A stretch of 64,000 nucleotides of DNA from Acidimicrobiales bacterium (GCA_030448025.1 JAUJNQ010000002.1:442354-506353); one strand, 5' to 3'; positions 7,600 to 16,932 are shown, counted from the stretch's first letter. The notes: a model not told the origin generated them from the letters alone. Numbers and translations are program-made.

Positions 7600-8491
7600 G
7601 GGACTCGGGGCCCTCATTCCCAGCGAGGTGATGACCGAGCGAGAATCGGCGCTGTTGGAGGTTCCCATTACCAGCATCCGCGCCAGTTCCTTCCAGCCCC
7701 GCAAGCACTTCGACGAGGAGAGCCTGGTGGCGCTCACTTCGTCCATACGAGAGCTCGGCGTTCTCCAGCCCGTTCTGGTGAGGCCGGGCGAGCAGGACAC
7801 CTATGAGCTAATCGCTGGCGAGCGCCGATGGCGAGCGGCCAAGCGGGCCGGCCTGCAGACCATCCCCGCCCTCGTCCGCAAGGTACGTGACGACACCAGC
7901 CTCGAACAGGCCCTGGTCGAGAACGTGCAGCGCGAGGACCTGAACCCCCTAGAGGAGGCAGCGGCGTACCAGCAGCTGATCGAGGACTTCGGCCTCACGC
8001 ACGAGGAGCTCGCCACCCGTGTGGGCAAGAGCCGAGCGGCCATCACCAACACTCTCCGACTCTTTCAGCTCACCCCCGCCATCCAGCGTCTGGTCGCCGA
8101 GGCAGAGCTCGCCGAAGGCCACGCGCGCGCTCTGTTGGGCACACCGGACCGGGCCTTCCAAGAAGCGCTCGCCCGGCGCGTGGTGAGCGAGGGACTCTCG
8201 GTGCGCGCCGTGGAGGAGGCGGTTCGAGCCCGCTCGCAGCTGGCAACGCTTGGGCCAGGTGCTGACGCGCCCGCCGGTCAGCCCGGCCGGCGGCTGCGCC
8301 CCCCCGGCCTGTTGGAGCTGGAGGAGCTGTTGTCACAGCACCTGGACACCACGGTAAAGGTGGACATGGGCGCCAAGAAGGGTCGGGTGATCATCGACTT
8401 TGCCAGCCTCGAAGATCTCGAGCGGCTCTACCGCGCCATGACCGACGCCCGCGTGGACCCGGACACCGACTCCACCCCCAGGCCTGGTTAG
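7574..8491 (+). CDS. parB: Chromosome-partitioning protein ParB
   Basis: ParB binds parS and, using CTP, spreads as a clamp. The 305-residue protein begins VARRSGLGKGLGALIP, the usual ParB N-terminus. It has the CTP-binding ParB/Srx box GERRWRAAKRAG near residue 78 and the following ENVQREDLNPLEEA. The helix-turn-helix spans about 120-190, and a C-terminal dimer domain ends the protein. AAGGAGG at 7561-7567 favours the second of two tandem GTG codons (7574). The gene overlaps the end of parA by 26 bp. Confidence 0.95.
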   Translation: MARRSGLGKGLGALIPSEVMTERESALLEVPITSIRASSFQPRKHFDEESLVALTSSIRELGVLQPVLVRPGEQDTYELIAGERRWRAAKRAGLQTIPALVRKVRDDTSLEQALVENVQREDLNPLEEAAAYQQLIEDFGLTHEELATRVGKSRAAITNTLRLFQLTPAIQRLVAEAELAEGHARALLGTPDRAFQEALARRVVSEGLSVRAVEEAVRARSQLATLGPGADAPAGQPGRRLRPPGLLELEELLSQHLDTTVKVDMGAKKGRVIIDFASLEDLERLYRAMTDARVDPDTDSTPRPG

Positions 8492-8573
8492 GGAGCGCCG
8501 CAGCTTTCCTCGAAATCCGGCCCCCACGTAGTTCGACTCCGTGAGGCAGTCCGATCGGCGCAACAGGTCGTCG

Positions 8574-9530
8574 TCAGTCCTCGTCGGCCTGGTCACAGGG
8601 GTGGGCGGCCCAGTCGGAGAGAACCTTGGTCACGACGGTGGCGAGCAAGGCCGAGCGGGTCACCACCCGCTCAGGGGGCCCGACCTCGCACAAGACGGCG
8701 GGCATCCGAGTCTCTTTTAGAACAGGCAGGGCCATGCCTCGAACGCCGGCGTCGTGAACGCCCAGCGCGGCCGGCACCGCGGCCTGGACCAGCTCGGCCA
8801 GTCGTCGCCCGCCGGCCGACTCGTAGCGGTGCCCGGCGTAGTGGGCGGACGAGCACTCCTCCCGGTCGGCGACGAGGAAGAGGCCCAGGTAGACGTCGGC
8901 CTCGGAGGCGTTGGCCTCGGTGGCCTGCTCGGACTGGTCAGGGTGCTGCACCAGAGTGACCTTGGCCCCCGCCTCTACCAGGGTTCTGGCCGCGGCCGAG
9001 AGCACGGCGTGCAACCCGTTCCCGCCGAGCGCCACGTGCCTGGAATGGAGGGTCCGCGGGGCTCGACGGAGGGTCTCGGTCTCTCGGACGACGGTTACCG
9101 GCTCCCGCTCGTCCTGACGCTTGCCCAGACGCTCGAGCCCGTGGATCGTTGCTGGCCCGCAGACTCCGTCCACGACCAGGCCCGTGTTGCGCTGGAACTC
9201 GGTGAGGGCCGACTGGGTGTCCGGGCCGAAGATGCCGTCCACGCGGCCGGCGTCGAACCCGAGGGCGCCGAGGCGGCGCTGCAGCGTCGCCACGTCGTCG
9301 CCGCGCAGCATGGGTTGGCGGAGATAGATCAGCCGGTCCCCGAGTCGGTAGCCGGCCTCGACCACCGCGGCCCAGGTCTGGAGGCCGCAGACTCCGTCGA
9401 CCCGCAGTCCCCGTCTCTCTTGGAAGGCGCAGACGGCGGTGGCGGTGTGACGCCCGAAGTGCCCTGCCAAGTCGCCGGACGCGTCGAACGACAACCCGGC
9501 CAACCGCTGCTGCAGGTCGCCAACCTCCAC
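8574..9530 (-). CDS. cwlM: CwlM-like protein: two peptidoglycan-binding repeats plus a degenerate amidase_3 fold
   Basis: The 318-residue protein has two tandem PG_binding_1 repeats at about 1-60 and 68-130 (LQQRLAGLSFDA, LQRRLGALGFDAGRVDGIFG). A domain like N-acetylmuramoyl-L-alanine amidase follows, ending PAVLCEVGPPE. The zinc-ligand motifs look lost: GHGG is replaced by ALGG, the metal-binding Glu position reads GLHAVL, and SIHAN is replaced by LGLFLVA. No signal peptide is seen. In mycobacteria CwlM at this locus (beside trxC and parB) is a cytoplasmic activator of MurA rather than an amidase. The same role is inferred here. GTG start at 9530. Confidence 0.8.
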   Translation of the reverse strand: MEVGDLQQRLAGLSFDASGDLAGHFGRHTATAVCAFQERRGLRVDGVCGLQTWAAVVEAGYRLGDRLIYLRQPMLRGDDVATLQRRLGALGFDAGRVDGIFGPDTQSALTEFQRNTGLVVDGVCGPATIHGLERLGKRQDEREPVTVVRETETLRRAPRTLHSRHVALGGNGLHAVLSAAARTLVEAGAKVTLVQHPDQSEQATEANASEADVYLGLFLVADREECSSAHYAGHRYESAGGRRLAELVQAAVPAALGVHDAGVRGMALPVLKETRMPAVLCEVGPPERVVTRSALLATVVTKVLSDWAAHPCDQADED

Positions 9531-9562
9531 ACCCCGGTCGCCGCTGCGCAGCGGCAGGCCGT

Positions 9563-9889
9563 CTACAGGAATGCCTGCAACTCCTCGAGCAGCTTGCCCT
9601 TGGGCTTGGCCCCGACCAGGCGGACCCGGGGCTCGCCGTCCGAGAAGAGGATCATGGTGGGGATGCTCAGGACCTCGAACCGCCGGGCCAGGCCCACGCT
9701 GTCGTCCACGTTGACCTTGGCGACCCGCAAGCGGTCACCCTGCTCATTGGCAATCTCTTCCAGTACAGGTGCCACAGCCCGGCACGGACCGCACCACTCG
9801 GCCCAGAAGTCCACGAGGACGGGCGACGAGGCGGCGGCGATCTCCTCGTCGAAGGTGCTGTCGGTCAGCGTGGTGATGGTTGTAGCCAC
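9563..9889 (-). CDS. trxA: Thioredoxin
   Basis: A 108-residue thioredoxin with the redox motif WCGPC at residues 32-36, the cis-proline segment SIPTMILF and the usual length. It reduces protein disulfides and is recharged by thioredoxin reductase, encoded just upstream on the same strand. The GTG at 9889 is chosen because AGGAGG lies 9 bases before it and the N-terminus MATTITTLTDSTFDEEI is standard. Longer in-frame extensions match nothing and run antiparallel to trxB. The order trxB-trxA-cwlM is conserved in Actinobacteria. Confidence 0.95.
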   Translation of the reverse strand: MATTITTLTDSTFDEEIAAASSPVLVDFWAEWCGPCRAVAPVLEEIANEQGDRLRVAKVNVDDSVGLARRFEVLSIPTMILFSDGEPRVRLVGAKPKGKLLEELQAFL

Positions 9890-9956
9890 AGTGGTGCGAC
9901 CTCCTGGTTGCGAAGTGGGTTGGGTGAGAGAAAGTCGGCATGGTCGGTGCCCGCCC

Positions 9957-10940
9957 TCACCAGTTGCGGGGGGTTTCGAGCAGGTGATCCGGCCCGTCCT
10001 CATGGGACTCCAGCCAGCGCTCGGCGTCGATGGCGGCCATGCATCCCGAGCCGGCTGCGGTGACCGCCTGGCGGTAGACGTGGTCTTGTACGTCGCCACA
10101 TGCGAACACACCGTCCACGTTGGTCCGAGTGGTACCCGGCTTGGTGACGAGGTACCCGGAGTCCTCCATGTCGAGCGTGCCCTTGAAGACGTCGGTATTG
10201 GGAACGTGGCCGATGGCCACGAACAGCCCGGCGACCGCAAGCTCCGACTCCTCGCCGGTGACGGTGTTCAGCACCTTCACCCCGGACACGGCTCCGTCAC
10301 CCAGGACCTCGGTGACCTTGGAGTCCCAGACGAACTCGATCTTGTCGTTCTTGTATGCCCGGTCCTGCATGATCTTCGACGCCCGCAGCTCCTTGCGGCG
10401 GTGAACCACGCTCACCTTTTCGGCGAACTTGGTGAGGAAGATCGCCTCTTCCAGGGCTGAGTCACCGCCACCGACCACGGCGATCTCCTCGCCACGGAAG
10501 AAGAAGCCGTCGCAGGTGGCACAGGTGGACACCCCGTGACCCATCAAGCGCTGTTCGCTGGGCAGGCCGAGGGTGAGGGCCCGGGCTCCGGTGGCGACGA
10601 TGACGGTGCGGGCCTGGTACTCGTGGTCGCCGACCCACATGCGGAAGGGGCGGTCCGAGAAGTCGACCCGGCTCACCTTGGCCGTCAGGTACTCGGCACC
10701 GAAGCGGGCCGCCTGAGCACGGAAGGAGGCCATGAGCTCCGGACCCATGATGCCATCGACGAAGCCGGGGTAGTTCTCGACCTCGGTGGTGAGCATGAGC
10801 TGACCGCCGGGCTGGTCGCTGCTCGAAGAAGGTTCCCCCTCGATGACCAAGGGCTTCAGGTTGGCTCTGGCGGTGTACACCGCCGCCGTGAGCCCGGCTG
10901 GGCCCGAACCTATGATGATGACGTCGCGGACGTCGGACAA
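9957..10940 (-). CDS. trxB: Thioredoxin-disulfide reductase
   Basis: A 327-residue flavoprotein with the FAD-binding loop [18 protein letters not shown] at the N-terminus, the redox centre CATCDG near residue 140, the NADPH-binding [10 protein letters not shown] and the late FAD motif GVFACGDV. It transfers electrons from NADPH to thioredoxin. The TTG at 10940 places the Rossmann motif a few residues in, as usual, and GAGG precedes it by about 8 bases. The longer open frame upstream overlaps the preceding membrane protein and lacks homology. The stop of that neighbour is 5 bp upstream. Confidence 0.94.
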   Translation of the reverse strand: MSDVRDVIIIGSGPAGLTAAVYTARANLKPLVIEGEPSSSSDQPGGQLMLTTEVENYPGFVDGIMGPELMASFRAQAARFGAEYLTAKVSRVDFSDRPFRMWVGDHEYQARTVIVATGARALTLGLPSEQRLMGHGVSTCATCDGFFFRGEEIAVVGGGDSALEEAIFLTKFAEKVSVVHRRKELRASKIMQDRAYKNDKIEFVWDSKVTEVLGDGAVSGVKVLNTVTGEESELAVAGLFVAIGHVPNTDVFKGTLDMEDSGYLVTKPGTTRTNVDGVFACGDVQDHVYRQAVTAAGSGCMAAIDAERWLESHEDGPDHLLETPRNW

Positions 10941-10945
10941 CGTGG

Positions 10946-11347
10946 CTACCTCGTGGTCGGAGTGGTGGTGGCCTTTCGAAGGAGGAACGCTCCCACGGCA
11001 GCGAAAAGTCCGCCGACGGCCAGGTGGGCGATCCACACGTTTCCTTCCCCCGTGAACACGTCGATCACACGCACCAGCATCACCGCCACCAGGATGGCGA
11101 CGACGATGCCCATGACGGCCGCAAGGAGGCCGAAGACCAGCGCCCGGGCGACCGTGACGAGCGGCACCGACGTCTTGTCGCGAACCTTGCCGACCAGGCG
11201 TTCGATGGTGTCTGCCGCTTGGACGGCCCAGTCGCCTTCGTCACCCGCTCCGGAGCCGGCTGCCGGAGCGCCGGCCACCGGTCCGCTCGTCACCGGAACA
11301 CCGGTGGCGGGCCGGCGCGCCACAGGAGGTCGACCCGGCTGCACCAT
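10946..11347 (-). CDS. Two-helix membrane protein upstream of trxB, unknown function
   Basis: I do not recognise a named family. The 133-residue protein has a 40-residue Pro/Gly/Ala-rich, basic N-terminus, an amphipathic stretch ([19 protein letters not shown]), a transmembrane helix near 65-92 ([20 protein letters not shown]) and a second near 105-125, ending in a short basic tail. Its stop lies 5 bp before the trxB start, so the two are probably co-transcribed. Composition matches its neighbours. It could be a holin-like or phage-shock-like integral membrane protein. Confidence 0.7.
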   Translation of the reverse strand: MVQPGRPPVARRPATGVPVTSGPVAGAPAAGSGAGDEGDWAVQAADTIERLVGKVRDKTSVPLVTVARALVFGLLAAVMGIVVAILVAVMLVRVIDVFTGEGNVWIAHLAVGGLFAAVGAFLLRKATTTPTTR

Positions 11348-11430
11348 GCCGCAACCCTAGTCACGGTGGCCAGCAGGAGCCTTCGCTAGAGCTGCGAAGC
11401 CGGGATCAAGGCCCGGGACGGCTCTGGGGG

Positions 11431-11841
11431 TCAGAGGCTCTGGGCCACGAGGAGCTGGCATCCGGCCGTGGACACGACGAACACCCGGTGCTCGAGGCCG
11501 GTGCCCGGGGCACGGGCCACCCGGTAGGCGAGAGCCACGGCAGGCACCCCCTGCCACCGCAGCCTGGCGGCGTACACCAGGGGACCGAGGTCTTGGCCGT
11601 AGCTTTCCCGGGTCTGGATCGCGCAGGTGGCGGACGACTCCGCTGCCGGGGCGCCGCGCCCTCGATCCTCTATGGCGGCGTCCACGGCGGTACCCAGCGA
11701 GCTCGGGTCCGACTGGGCGCCGAGGTCGGCCCAGTGCGCCGCGTCGCCGCTTCGGACCACGACGAGGGCGACGATCGCCATGAGGACGCAGACGGCCAGC
11801 CCGGCAAGAGCCGCCCGTCGCCGCCGAACGGGCACGAACAT
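11431..11841 (-). CDS. Membrane-anchored extracytoplasmic protein, unknown function
   Basis: The 136-residue product starts with a basic stretch (MFVPVRRRRAA) and one transmembrane helix at about 12-30, followed by an exported domain of about 100 residues. The exported part has two cysteines (SSATCAIQ and TAGCQLLVA) that could form a disulfide. No family was recognised. It is transcribed with degV upstream, 25 bp away, and codon use is normal for this genome. Confidence 0.65.
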   Translation of the reverse strand: MFVPVRRRRAALAGLAVCVLMAIVALVVVRSGDAAHWADLGAQSDPSSLGTAVDAAIEDRGRGAPAAESSATCAIQTRESYGQDLGPLVYAARLRWQGVPAVALAYRVARAPGTGLEHRVFVVSTAGCQLLVAQSL

Positions 11842-11866
11842 GCCGGCGGGGCGCAGGGGTGGCTCC

Positions 11867-12733
11867 CTAGCGGACGAAGAAGATCACGCCCATGACGCGG
11901 GGGCCGGTGTGGGTCCCGATGACCGCCCCCACGTCGCCAACCACGATCTCCTCCCGCCGATGGGTGGGGGAAAGCAGGTCGAGCATCTCGTCGAGGTCCG
12001 GGGCGTCACCGTGCATGACGGCCAACGAGTCCACGGGCTCGTGTTGGCGCACCTTCTCGGCCAGGTACCGAAGGGCCTTGGCCCGGGTTCGCTGGCGCGA
12101 CTCGGGCTCCACCTTGCCTTCGCTCACCTGGATGACGGGCTTGATGGACAGCATCGAACCGAGGAAGGCCTGGGCCCCTCCGATGCGGCCCCCTTTCTTC
12201 AGGTTCTCGAGGGTGTCGAGGGCGGCGAACGTGCGGCTCCGGCCGACCAGGTCGTCGAGCTCCCGGACCACGTCGTCGAGCCCGCCTCCCGCCTCGGCCA
12301 ACTCGGCGGCGCGGACGGCCATCAGACCCTCGGCCAGGGCCACCGCTCGGGAGTCCACCACCCGAACCGGTATGGAGCCGGTCACTGCCTGGGCTGCGAG
12401 GTTGGCGGCCTCGTAGGTGGCGGACAGGCCGGCGGAGATGGTGACGCAGACCACGCCGTCGCAGCCGTCGTCGGCCGCCCTTCGGTAGGCGGCCTCGAAG
12501 GCCCCGGGAGACGGGGCCGCAGTCTCGGGCAACACCTCGGAGCGGGCCAGCCGGTCCCAGAACTGCCCGGGTGTCAGGTCCCGGCGGTCCACCAGCTCTT
12601 CGTCACCGAACCGCACGGTCAGGGGGACGATCTCGATGCCGTGCCGCTCGGCCGTCTCGGGTGGCAGGTCACAGGCGCTGTCGGTGACGATGCGGACCGG
12701 GGCTGGGCGGATCGGTGCTGTGCTGTCGGGCAC
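11867..12733 (-). CDS. DegV/FakB family fatty-acid-binding protein
   Basis: The 288-residue protein begins RIVTDSACDLPPE and contains the conserved TISAGLSATYEAA and the LENLKKGGRIGG signature of DegV proteins. Family members (FakB) bind a fatty acid and present it to FakA for phosphorylation. No FakA is seen in the window, so a lipid-carrier role is inferred only. The GTG at 12733 has AGAGGAGT seven bases upstream. It follows the small gene at 12734-13093 with no gap. A second DegV gene lies at 61226. Confidence 0.9.
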   Translation of the reverse strand: MPDSTAPIRPAPVRIVTDSACDLPPETAERHGIEIVPLTVRFGDEELVDRRDLTPGQFWDRLARSEVLPETAAPSPGAFEAAYRRAADDGCDGVVCVTISAGLSATYEAANLAAQAVTGSIPVRVVDSRAVALAEGLMAVRAAELAEAGGGLDDVVRELDDLVGRSRTFAALDTLENLKKGGRIGGAQAFLGSMLSIKPVIQVSEGKVEPESRQRTRAKALRYLAEKVRQHEPVDSLAVMHGDAPDLDEMLDLLSPTHRREEIVVGDVGAVIGTHTGPRVMGVIFFVR

Positions 12734-13093
12734 TCAGACTCCTCTCTTCGGGGCTGCGGCTGTGACCGAGACGTCGTACCAGCTCCTCACCTTGTCCACC
12801 TTCTTGAGGACGAGGGAAGGTGCCTCACGGGCCACGGTGACGTTCACGGTCCGGGCGCCGTCGATCGCAAAGGAACGCAGCGACGCGTCGCGGTCCAAGA
12901 CGATCTGTTCGGCTGTTGCCCGGGCCTGACTGGCGTCGCCCGACCGCGAGAGGGTTAGGGCGGACTCGTCGGCGACGTCATGGGCCACGCCGTCCAGCTG
13001 CACGCGGACGATGAGCGGCGAACCCAGCTCCACGGCGGCGAACCCCAGCACGGCGATGCTGATCACGACCTTGGCCAGGAAGCGGCTGATCAT
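12734..13093 (-). CDS. Small membrane-anchored protein, unknown function
   Basis: The 119-residue protein has one N-terminal transmembrane helix (about 5-27, FLAKVVISIAVLGFAAVELG) and an extracytoplasmic domain in which REAPSLVLKKVDKVRSW is the most regular part. It looks a little like TadE/TadG-type pilus minor proteins, but I cannot assign it. Its stop adjoins the DegV start, suggesting one transcript. The start codon sits 8 bp after a large inverted repeat (13102-13252), so its translation may depend on that structure. No clear ribosome-binding site was found. Confidence 0.6.
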   Translation of the reverse strand: MISRFLAKVVISIAVLGFAAVELGSPLIVRVQLDGVAHDVADESALTLSRSGDASQARATAEQIVLDRDASLRSFAIDGARTVNVTVAREAPSLVLKKVDKVRSWYDVSVTAAAPKRGV

Positions 13094-13101
13094 GGCTGTT
13101 G

Positions 13102-13252
13102 AGCGGCTGTCAGGAAACTACCTGTTCACGAAGAGACGACGCTCGTCCACGCCGTACTCGGCTCGGTCATCGCGTGCGAATGGGGTCATTCGGGTTCCCG
13201 TCGAGGTGGACGGGCGTCGTCTCTTTGCTCACGTAGTTTCCTGACAGCCGCT
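13102..13252. repeat. Imperfect inverted repeat of ~48-bp arms at the murJ 3' end
   Basis: The arm at 13102-13150 is repeated in reverse at 13206-13252. The outer 20 bp (13102-13121 and 13233-13252) match perfectly. A second 20-bp block (13131-13150 and 13206-13225) has one mismatch. Nine and seven unmatched bases separate the blocks, and a 55-bp loop joins the arms. The right arm lies in the last codons of murJ, and the left arm ends 8 bp before the next gene. It could be a transcript-processing hairpin, a small mobile repeat or an inverted duplication. Confidence 0.85.
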
Positions 13253-14829
13253 TGCGGACGCCTCCGAACGGGAAGGAGCGTGTCCAGCTCCGTGACGCCG
13301 AGAGCCTTGGCCCCGGCGACGTAAACGGTAACACCGGCGGTCACGCCCACCACGGCTTTGGCCAGCGGCGCGTCCAGGAGCGGGGTCAGGCCGGAGACGA
13401 CGGCGCCCATCACCGCGCTGGCGCCGGCCACGCTCAACCACGACCGGATCAGGGGCCTCCCTCCGATCCCCTGGGTGCGGCGGCGAAGGTGTGCCAGTGC
13501 CACTGCGGTGCCCACCGTGTAGGCCAGGGCGTAGGCAAGGGCCAGGCCCCGCACGCCGAGCGAAGGGTAGAGCGCCAGGGCCAGCACGATGTTGACACCG
13601 TTCTCGACGGCGTAGAGGAAGAAGACGGTCCTGGTGTCCTGCATGGCCTGGTAGGCGCGCATCAACAGGATGTAGATCGAGAAGCCGGGAAGCCCCAAGG
13701 CCAAGAGGGCGAGGACCTCCGCCGTGACCCTCGCCGAGCCGGCCGCCAGGGCGCCGTGGTCGAGCACGAGGGTGACGATGGGCCGGGCCAGGCACACGTA
13801 GCCCACGGCGGCGGGGACGACGATCACGGCGATCGTGCGAAGGCCCACGCTCAGCCGGCGGCGGTAACCGTCGACGTCGCCGGCATCCCAACGCTCGGAC
13901 AGTTCGGGGAGCAAGGCGCTCACCACCGAGACGGCGAAGATGCCATGGGGCAGCAGGAAGAAGACCTGCCCGGCCTGGTAGGCGGCAACGTCGCCCTCCT
14001 GACCTCGGTTGGCGAGGCTCAGCACGACCCACAGGGCCACCTGGTTGGCGACGGTGAAGCCGAAGGTCCAGCCCGACAGGCGCACCACGGTGCTCACCGC
14101 CGGGTGGCGTGGCTCCCAGCGGAGGCGGAGCGGGACCTTGGCCCGGCGCAGGGCAACGAGGAGGGTTGCGGTCATGGCGGCCACGCCCGCGGTGGTGCCG
14201 AGGCCGAGCAGGATCAGGGCGCTCGGATGGCCACGGATCGCCCCGAGCGACAGGTCCTCGGTGACCTTGGGCAAAGCCAGCAGCACCCCGATCACCACGA
14301 GGTTGTTGAGGACGGGGGCGAACATGGGGGTGGCGAAGCGGCGGCGGGCCTGGAGCAGGGCGGTGGCGATGGTGATCACCCCGTACAGGGCCACCTGGGG
14401 GGCGAACATGCGCAGCAAGGTGGTGGCCACCGCCCGCTGCTGGTCGGGCACCGGTCCCTCCTGGCCCAACGTGTACAAATGGATGAGCAGCGGCGCCCCT
14501 GCGACGAACAATGCGGTCACCGCCAGCAGCACGACGCCGGACACGGTTGCGACCGCCGAGATGGCCCGCCAGTTGTCCTCGCTCTCCTTGTCGACCAGCT
14601 CGCGCACGAAGACTGGTACGAGCGTGGCCGACAACATGCCTCCGAGGACCAGCTCGTAGACGATCAACGGAGTGTTGTTGGCCAGGTTGTAGGTGTCGGT
14701 GAGGTCGGTGAAGCCGAGGGCGTAGGCCAGGGCCAAGAGGCGCCCGAACCCGGTCAGGCGGGACAGGGCCGTGCCCGCAGCCATCACGCCGGTGCTGCGG
14801 GACAGGCTCGGCCGCTCTTCCTCCTCCAA
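13186..14829 (-). CDS. murJ: Lipid II flippase MurJ (MviN)
   Basis: A 547-residue polytopic protein of the MOP superfamily with about 14 hydrophobic segments, starting VMAAGTALSRLTGFGRLLAL, the MurJ N-terminal signature. It flips lipid II across the membrane for peptidoglycan synthesis. In mycobacteria the homologue (Rv3910) carries an added kinase-like domain. This one ends soon after the membrane part with a short basic tail encoded in the inverted repeat described separately. It follows the DUF6049 gene by 15 bp, as in M. tuberculosis. The sigM gene usually found next is absent. The start is a TTG at 14829. Confidence 0.93.
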   Translation of the reverse strand: MEEEERPSLSRSTGVMAAGTALSRLTGFGRLLALAYALGFTDLTDTYNLANNTPLIVYELVLGGMLSATLVPVFVRELVDKESEDNWRAISAVATVSGVVLLAVTALFVAGAPLLIHLYTLGQEGPVPDQQRAVATTLLRMFAPQVALYGVITIATALLQARRRFATPMFAPVLNNLVVIGVLLALPKVTEDLSLGAIRGHPSALILLGLGTTAGVAAMTATLLVALRRAKVPLRLRWEPRHPAVSTVVRLSGWTFGFTVANQVALWVVLSLANRGQEGDVAAYQAGQVFFLLPHGIFAVSVVSALLPELSERWDAGDVDGYRRRLSVGLRTIAVIVVPAAVGYVCLARPIVTLVLDHGALAAGSARVTAEVLALLALGLPGFSIYILLMRAYQAMQDTRTVFFLYAVENGVNIVLALALYPSLGVRGLALAYALAYTVGTAVALAHLRRRTQGIGGRPLIRSWLSVAGASAVMGAVVSGLTPLLDAPLAKAVVGVTAGVTVYVAGAKALGVTELDTLLPVRRRPQAAVRKLREQRDDARPPRREPE

Positions 14830-14844
14830 GACGACCCGTGCCCG

Positions 14845-16932
14845 TCAGGCGGGAACGAGTCGCCGGTTGCGCCGGCTGCGCCGGCCCCGCCTGTGGTGGC
14901 TGGCCCACCACAGCAGCAGGAAGCCTCCGGCACCGGCGGAGAGGATGACGCCGACGCCCGAGGCGGCGGTGGACCGTACGGTGAGGCGGCTGCGGCCGAG
15001 CACGAGGGCGCCGTCGGGAGAGACCAGGTTGACCCGGAGGGAGAACGCTCCCGAGGCGCGGGCCTCGACGAGGAACCGCTCGGTCGTGTTACGACGGGCC
15101 AGATCGATGTGTCGCACGGCGCCGCCCGGGAATTCGAGCTTGTCGCTCACGATCTGCACTTGGAGCCGGACGGGATAATCAGTCTTGTTGAGGATGGTGA
15201 CGGGGATCTCGCCGTTGCGAGCCGTCAGGGTGATGGACCTGCTGCGGGGCACGTCGATCTGGTCCAGCTCGCGCGCGATCTGGGTCTCGAAGCCCTCGAG
15301 GTACCTCGAGCGCTGGCGGGCTCCCAGATCGGCGCTCTGGGACACGAGCAGGAACTCCTCGAGCTGTTCGTCGAGTGGGTTGTCGGCGGCGAGCATGCTG
15401 GAGAAGGACACGAGGCGCCGGCGGGCGTCTCTGGTCGGCGCTGCCGGCGCCGTGGCCGCGCCGGGCTTGGATGCGGCCAGACGGCGCACCAGCGGGGCCC
15501 CGGAGGCCGTGGTGGCGGGAGGGGTGGCGAAGGCTGTATCGAGGGTGGAGCCGGCGAGGATGGGGCTCGTGGCCAGGCCGCCGAGTAGGGCGTCGAGGAA
15601 GGCGGTGGTGGGTCGCCACGTCCGGGGGGCGGCAGCCACCACCGAACGGGAGCGGCCCGGGCGGTCGAAGTAGACGATGGCCAGGTCGGCCAGCATCCGA
15701 TGGGCGGCCAGGACCGGATCGTCACTGCCCTCGAAACCGGCGGACAGGCCCGCGTCCGCGGCCATCACCTGGGGTCGACGCACCGCCCGGGCGTCGAGCT
15801 CGAAGGGCTGGGCGAGGGTGATCGGGAGGTCGGCGGGCTCGAAGGCGGACTCGGGGACGACCAGACGGTCGGACCGCTGCTGGCGGAGCCGCTGGACGGC
15901 AGCCGCGTCGAGTGGCCCGTCGGTGACCCAGGTACCCGGGTCGGGGCGGGCCCCGAGGGTGCGGTTGATCACCTCGCTGCCCCGGTCGAGCTGGGAGACC
16001 GCCTCGGTGTCGAGGCCGGCGGCCATCAGGCTCGGTAGATCGACGGGCACGTAGGTTCCAGCTCCCACCTGACGGCCGGTCAGCCCCTGGGCCAGCTGCT
16101 TGACCGTCTGGCCATCATCCGGACGGGGGCTGCGGGACAGTGCCTGGAGCGTCTCGGGCGTTGGCGCCAGCGTCAGCGGTACGGCCGGGTTGGCGATGAG
16201 GGACCGGGCCAGGGCGCCCAAGGGCTCGGCGGCGTCGGGCGCCAACTCCTGGCGTCCGTCGGGTTGCACGGCCGGGGGCGCGTGGGCGGGAAGCACCAGG
16301 GCCACTCCCAGAGGGCGCCCTCCCTGGCTGGGCGGGGCCACGTACACGAGGTGGGTGACGAGGTCGGCGAGCGAAGCTCCGCCCCCGACCTCCCGCAACT
16401 CCACGCGCACGGGGTAGACCCCCTCCTCCGACAGCCGGAGCCGGGGCCATTCCGGTGTCCTGCCCGGATCCTGGACAGGGAGGCGAATCAGGACGGCCCC
16501 ACCCGCGTCGGTGGTGAGATCGGACAAGGTGGTGGAGGTCACGCTCAGCGGTGCGGTGCGGGGCCGGCTCCCGAGGGTCCGGTTGAACTCGCTGCGACTG
16601 GTGGTCCGGCGGTAGACGGCCACCGCTACCTCGACCTGGTCGGGCGGGCGGTTGGTCCGGGCCATCACCCGGAGCACCATCTCCTGGCCCGGGCCCACCC
16701 AGGGTGTCTGGGACGCCAGGCGGACCCTGTTGTCGGGGTTGATTGTGCCGGACGTGTTGTCGCCGGGGTCGTCACCGCCGCCGCCTGCTCGGCCGGTGGC
16801 CGGTGGCCGCTTCGCCTCCTCGGGAGCGGCCAGGGCATGGCCTCCCACGGCCGGAACGGCGAGCGCCATCACGATCGCGAGCACCGCGAGGAGGCGTCTC
16901 AGCGGTCGGAGCCCTCTCGCCGCTCGGCCCAT
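14845..16932 (-). CDS. Secreted, membrane-anchored DUF6049-type protein (Rv3909-like)
   Basis: The 695-residue protein has a signal peptide (RRLLAVLAIVMALAVPAVGG, about 13-35), a long extracytoplasmic part and a C-terminal transmembrane helix (VGVILSAGAGGFLLLWW) with a basic tail. Near the end is an immunoglobulin-like segment (SITLTARNGEIPVTILNKTD). Length, topology and position directly upstream of murJ match M. tuberculosis Rv3909. Its role is unknown, but linkage to murJ suggests envelope assembly. The ATG at 16932 leaves a proper signal peptide and overlaps the upstream GNAT gene by 34 bp. A longer in-frame extension is rejected as antisense sequence. Confidence 0.85.
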   Translation of the reverse strand: MGRAARGLRPLRRLLAVLAIVMALAVPAVGGHALAAPEEAKRPPATGRAGGGGDDPGDNTSGTINPDNRVRLASQTPWVGPGQEMVLRVMARTNRPPDQVEVAVAVYRRTTSRSEFNRTLGSRPRTAPLSVTSTTLSDLTTDAGGAVLIRLPVQDPGRTPEWPRLRLSEEGVYPVRVELREVGGGASLADLVTHLVYVAPPSQGGRPLGVALVLPAHAPPAVQPDGRQELAPDAAEPLGALARSLIANPAVPLTLAPTPETLQALSRSPRPDDGQTVKQLAQGLTGRQVGAGTYVPVDLPSLMAAGLDTEAVSQLDRGSEVINRTLGARPDPGTWVTDGPLDAAAVQRLRQQRSDRLVVPESAFEPADLPITLAQPFELDARAVRRPQVMAADAGLSAGFEGSDDPVLAAHRMLADLAIVYFDRPGRSRSVVAAAPRTWRPTTAFLDALLGGLATSPILAGSTLDTAFATPPATTASGAPLVRRLAASKPGAATAPAAPTRDARRRLVSFSSMLAADNPLDEQLEEFLLVSQSADLGARQRSRYLEGFETQIARELDQIDVPRSRSITLTARNGEIPVTILNKTDYPVRLQVQIVSDKLEFPGGAVRHIDLARRNTTERFLVEARASGAFSLRVNLVSPDGALVLGRSRLTVRSTAASGVGVILSAGAGGFLLLWWASHHRRGRRSRRNRRLVPA

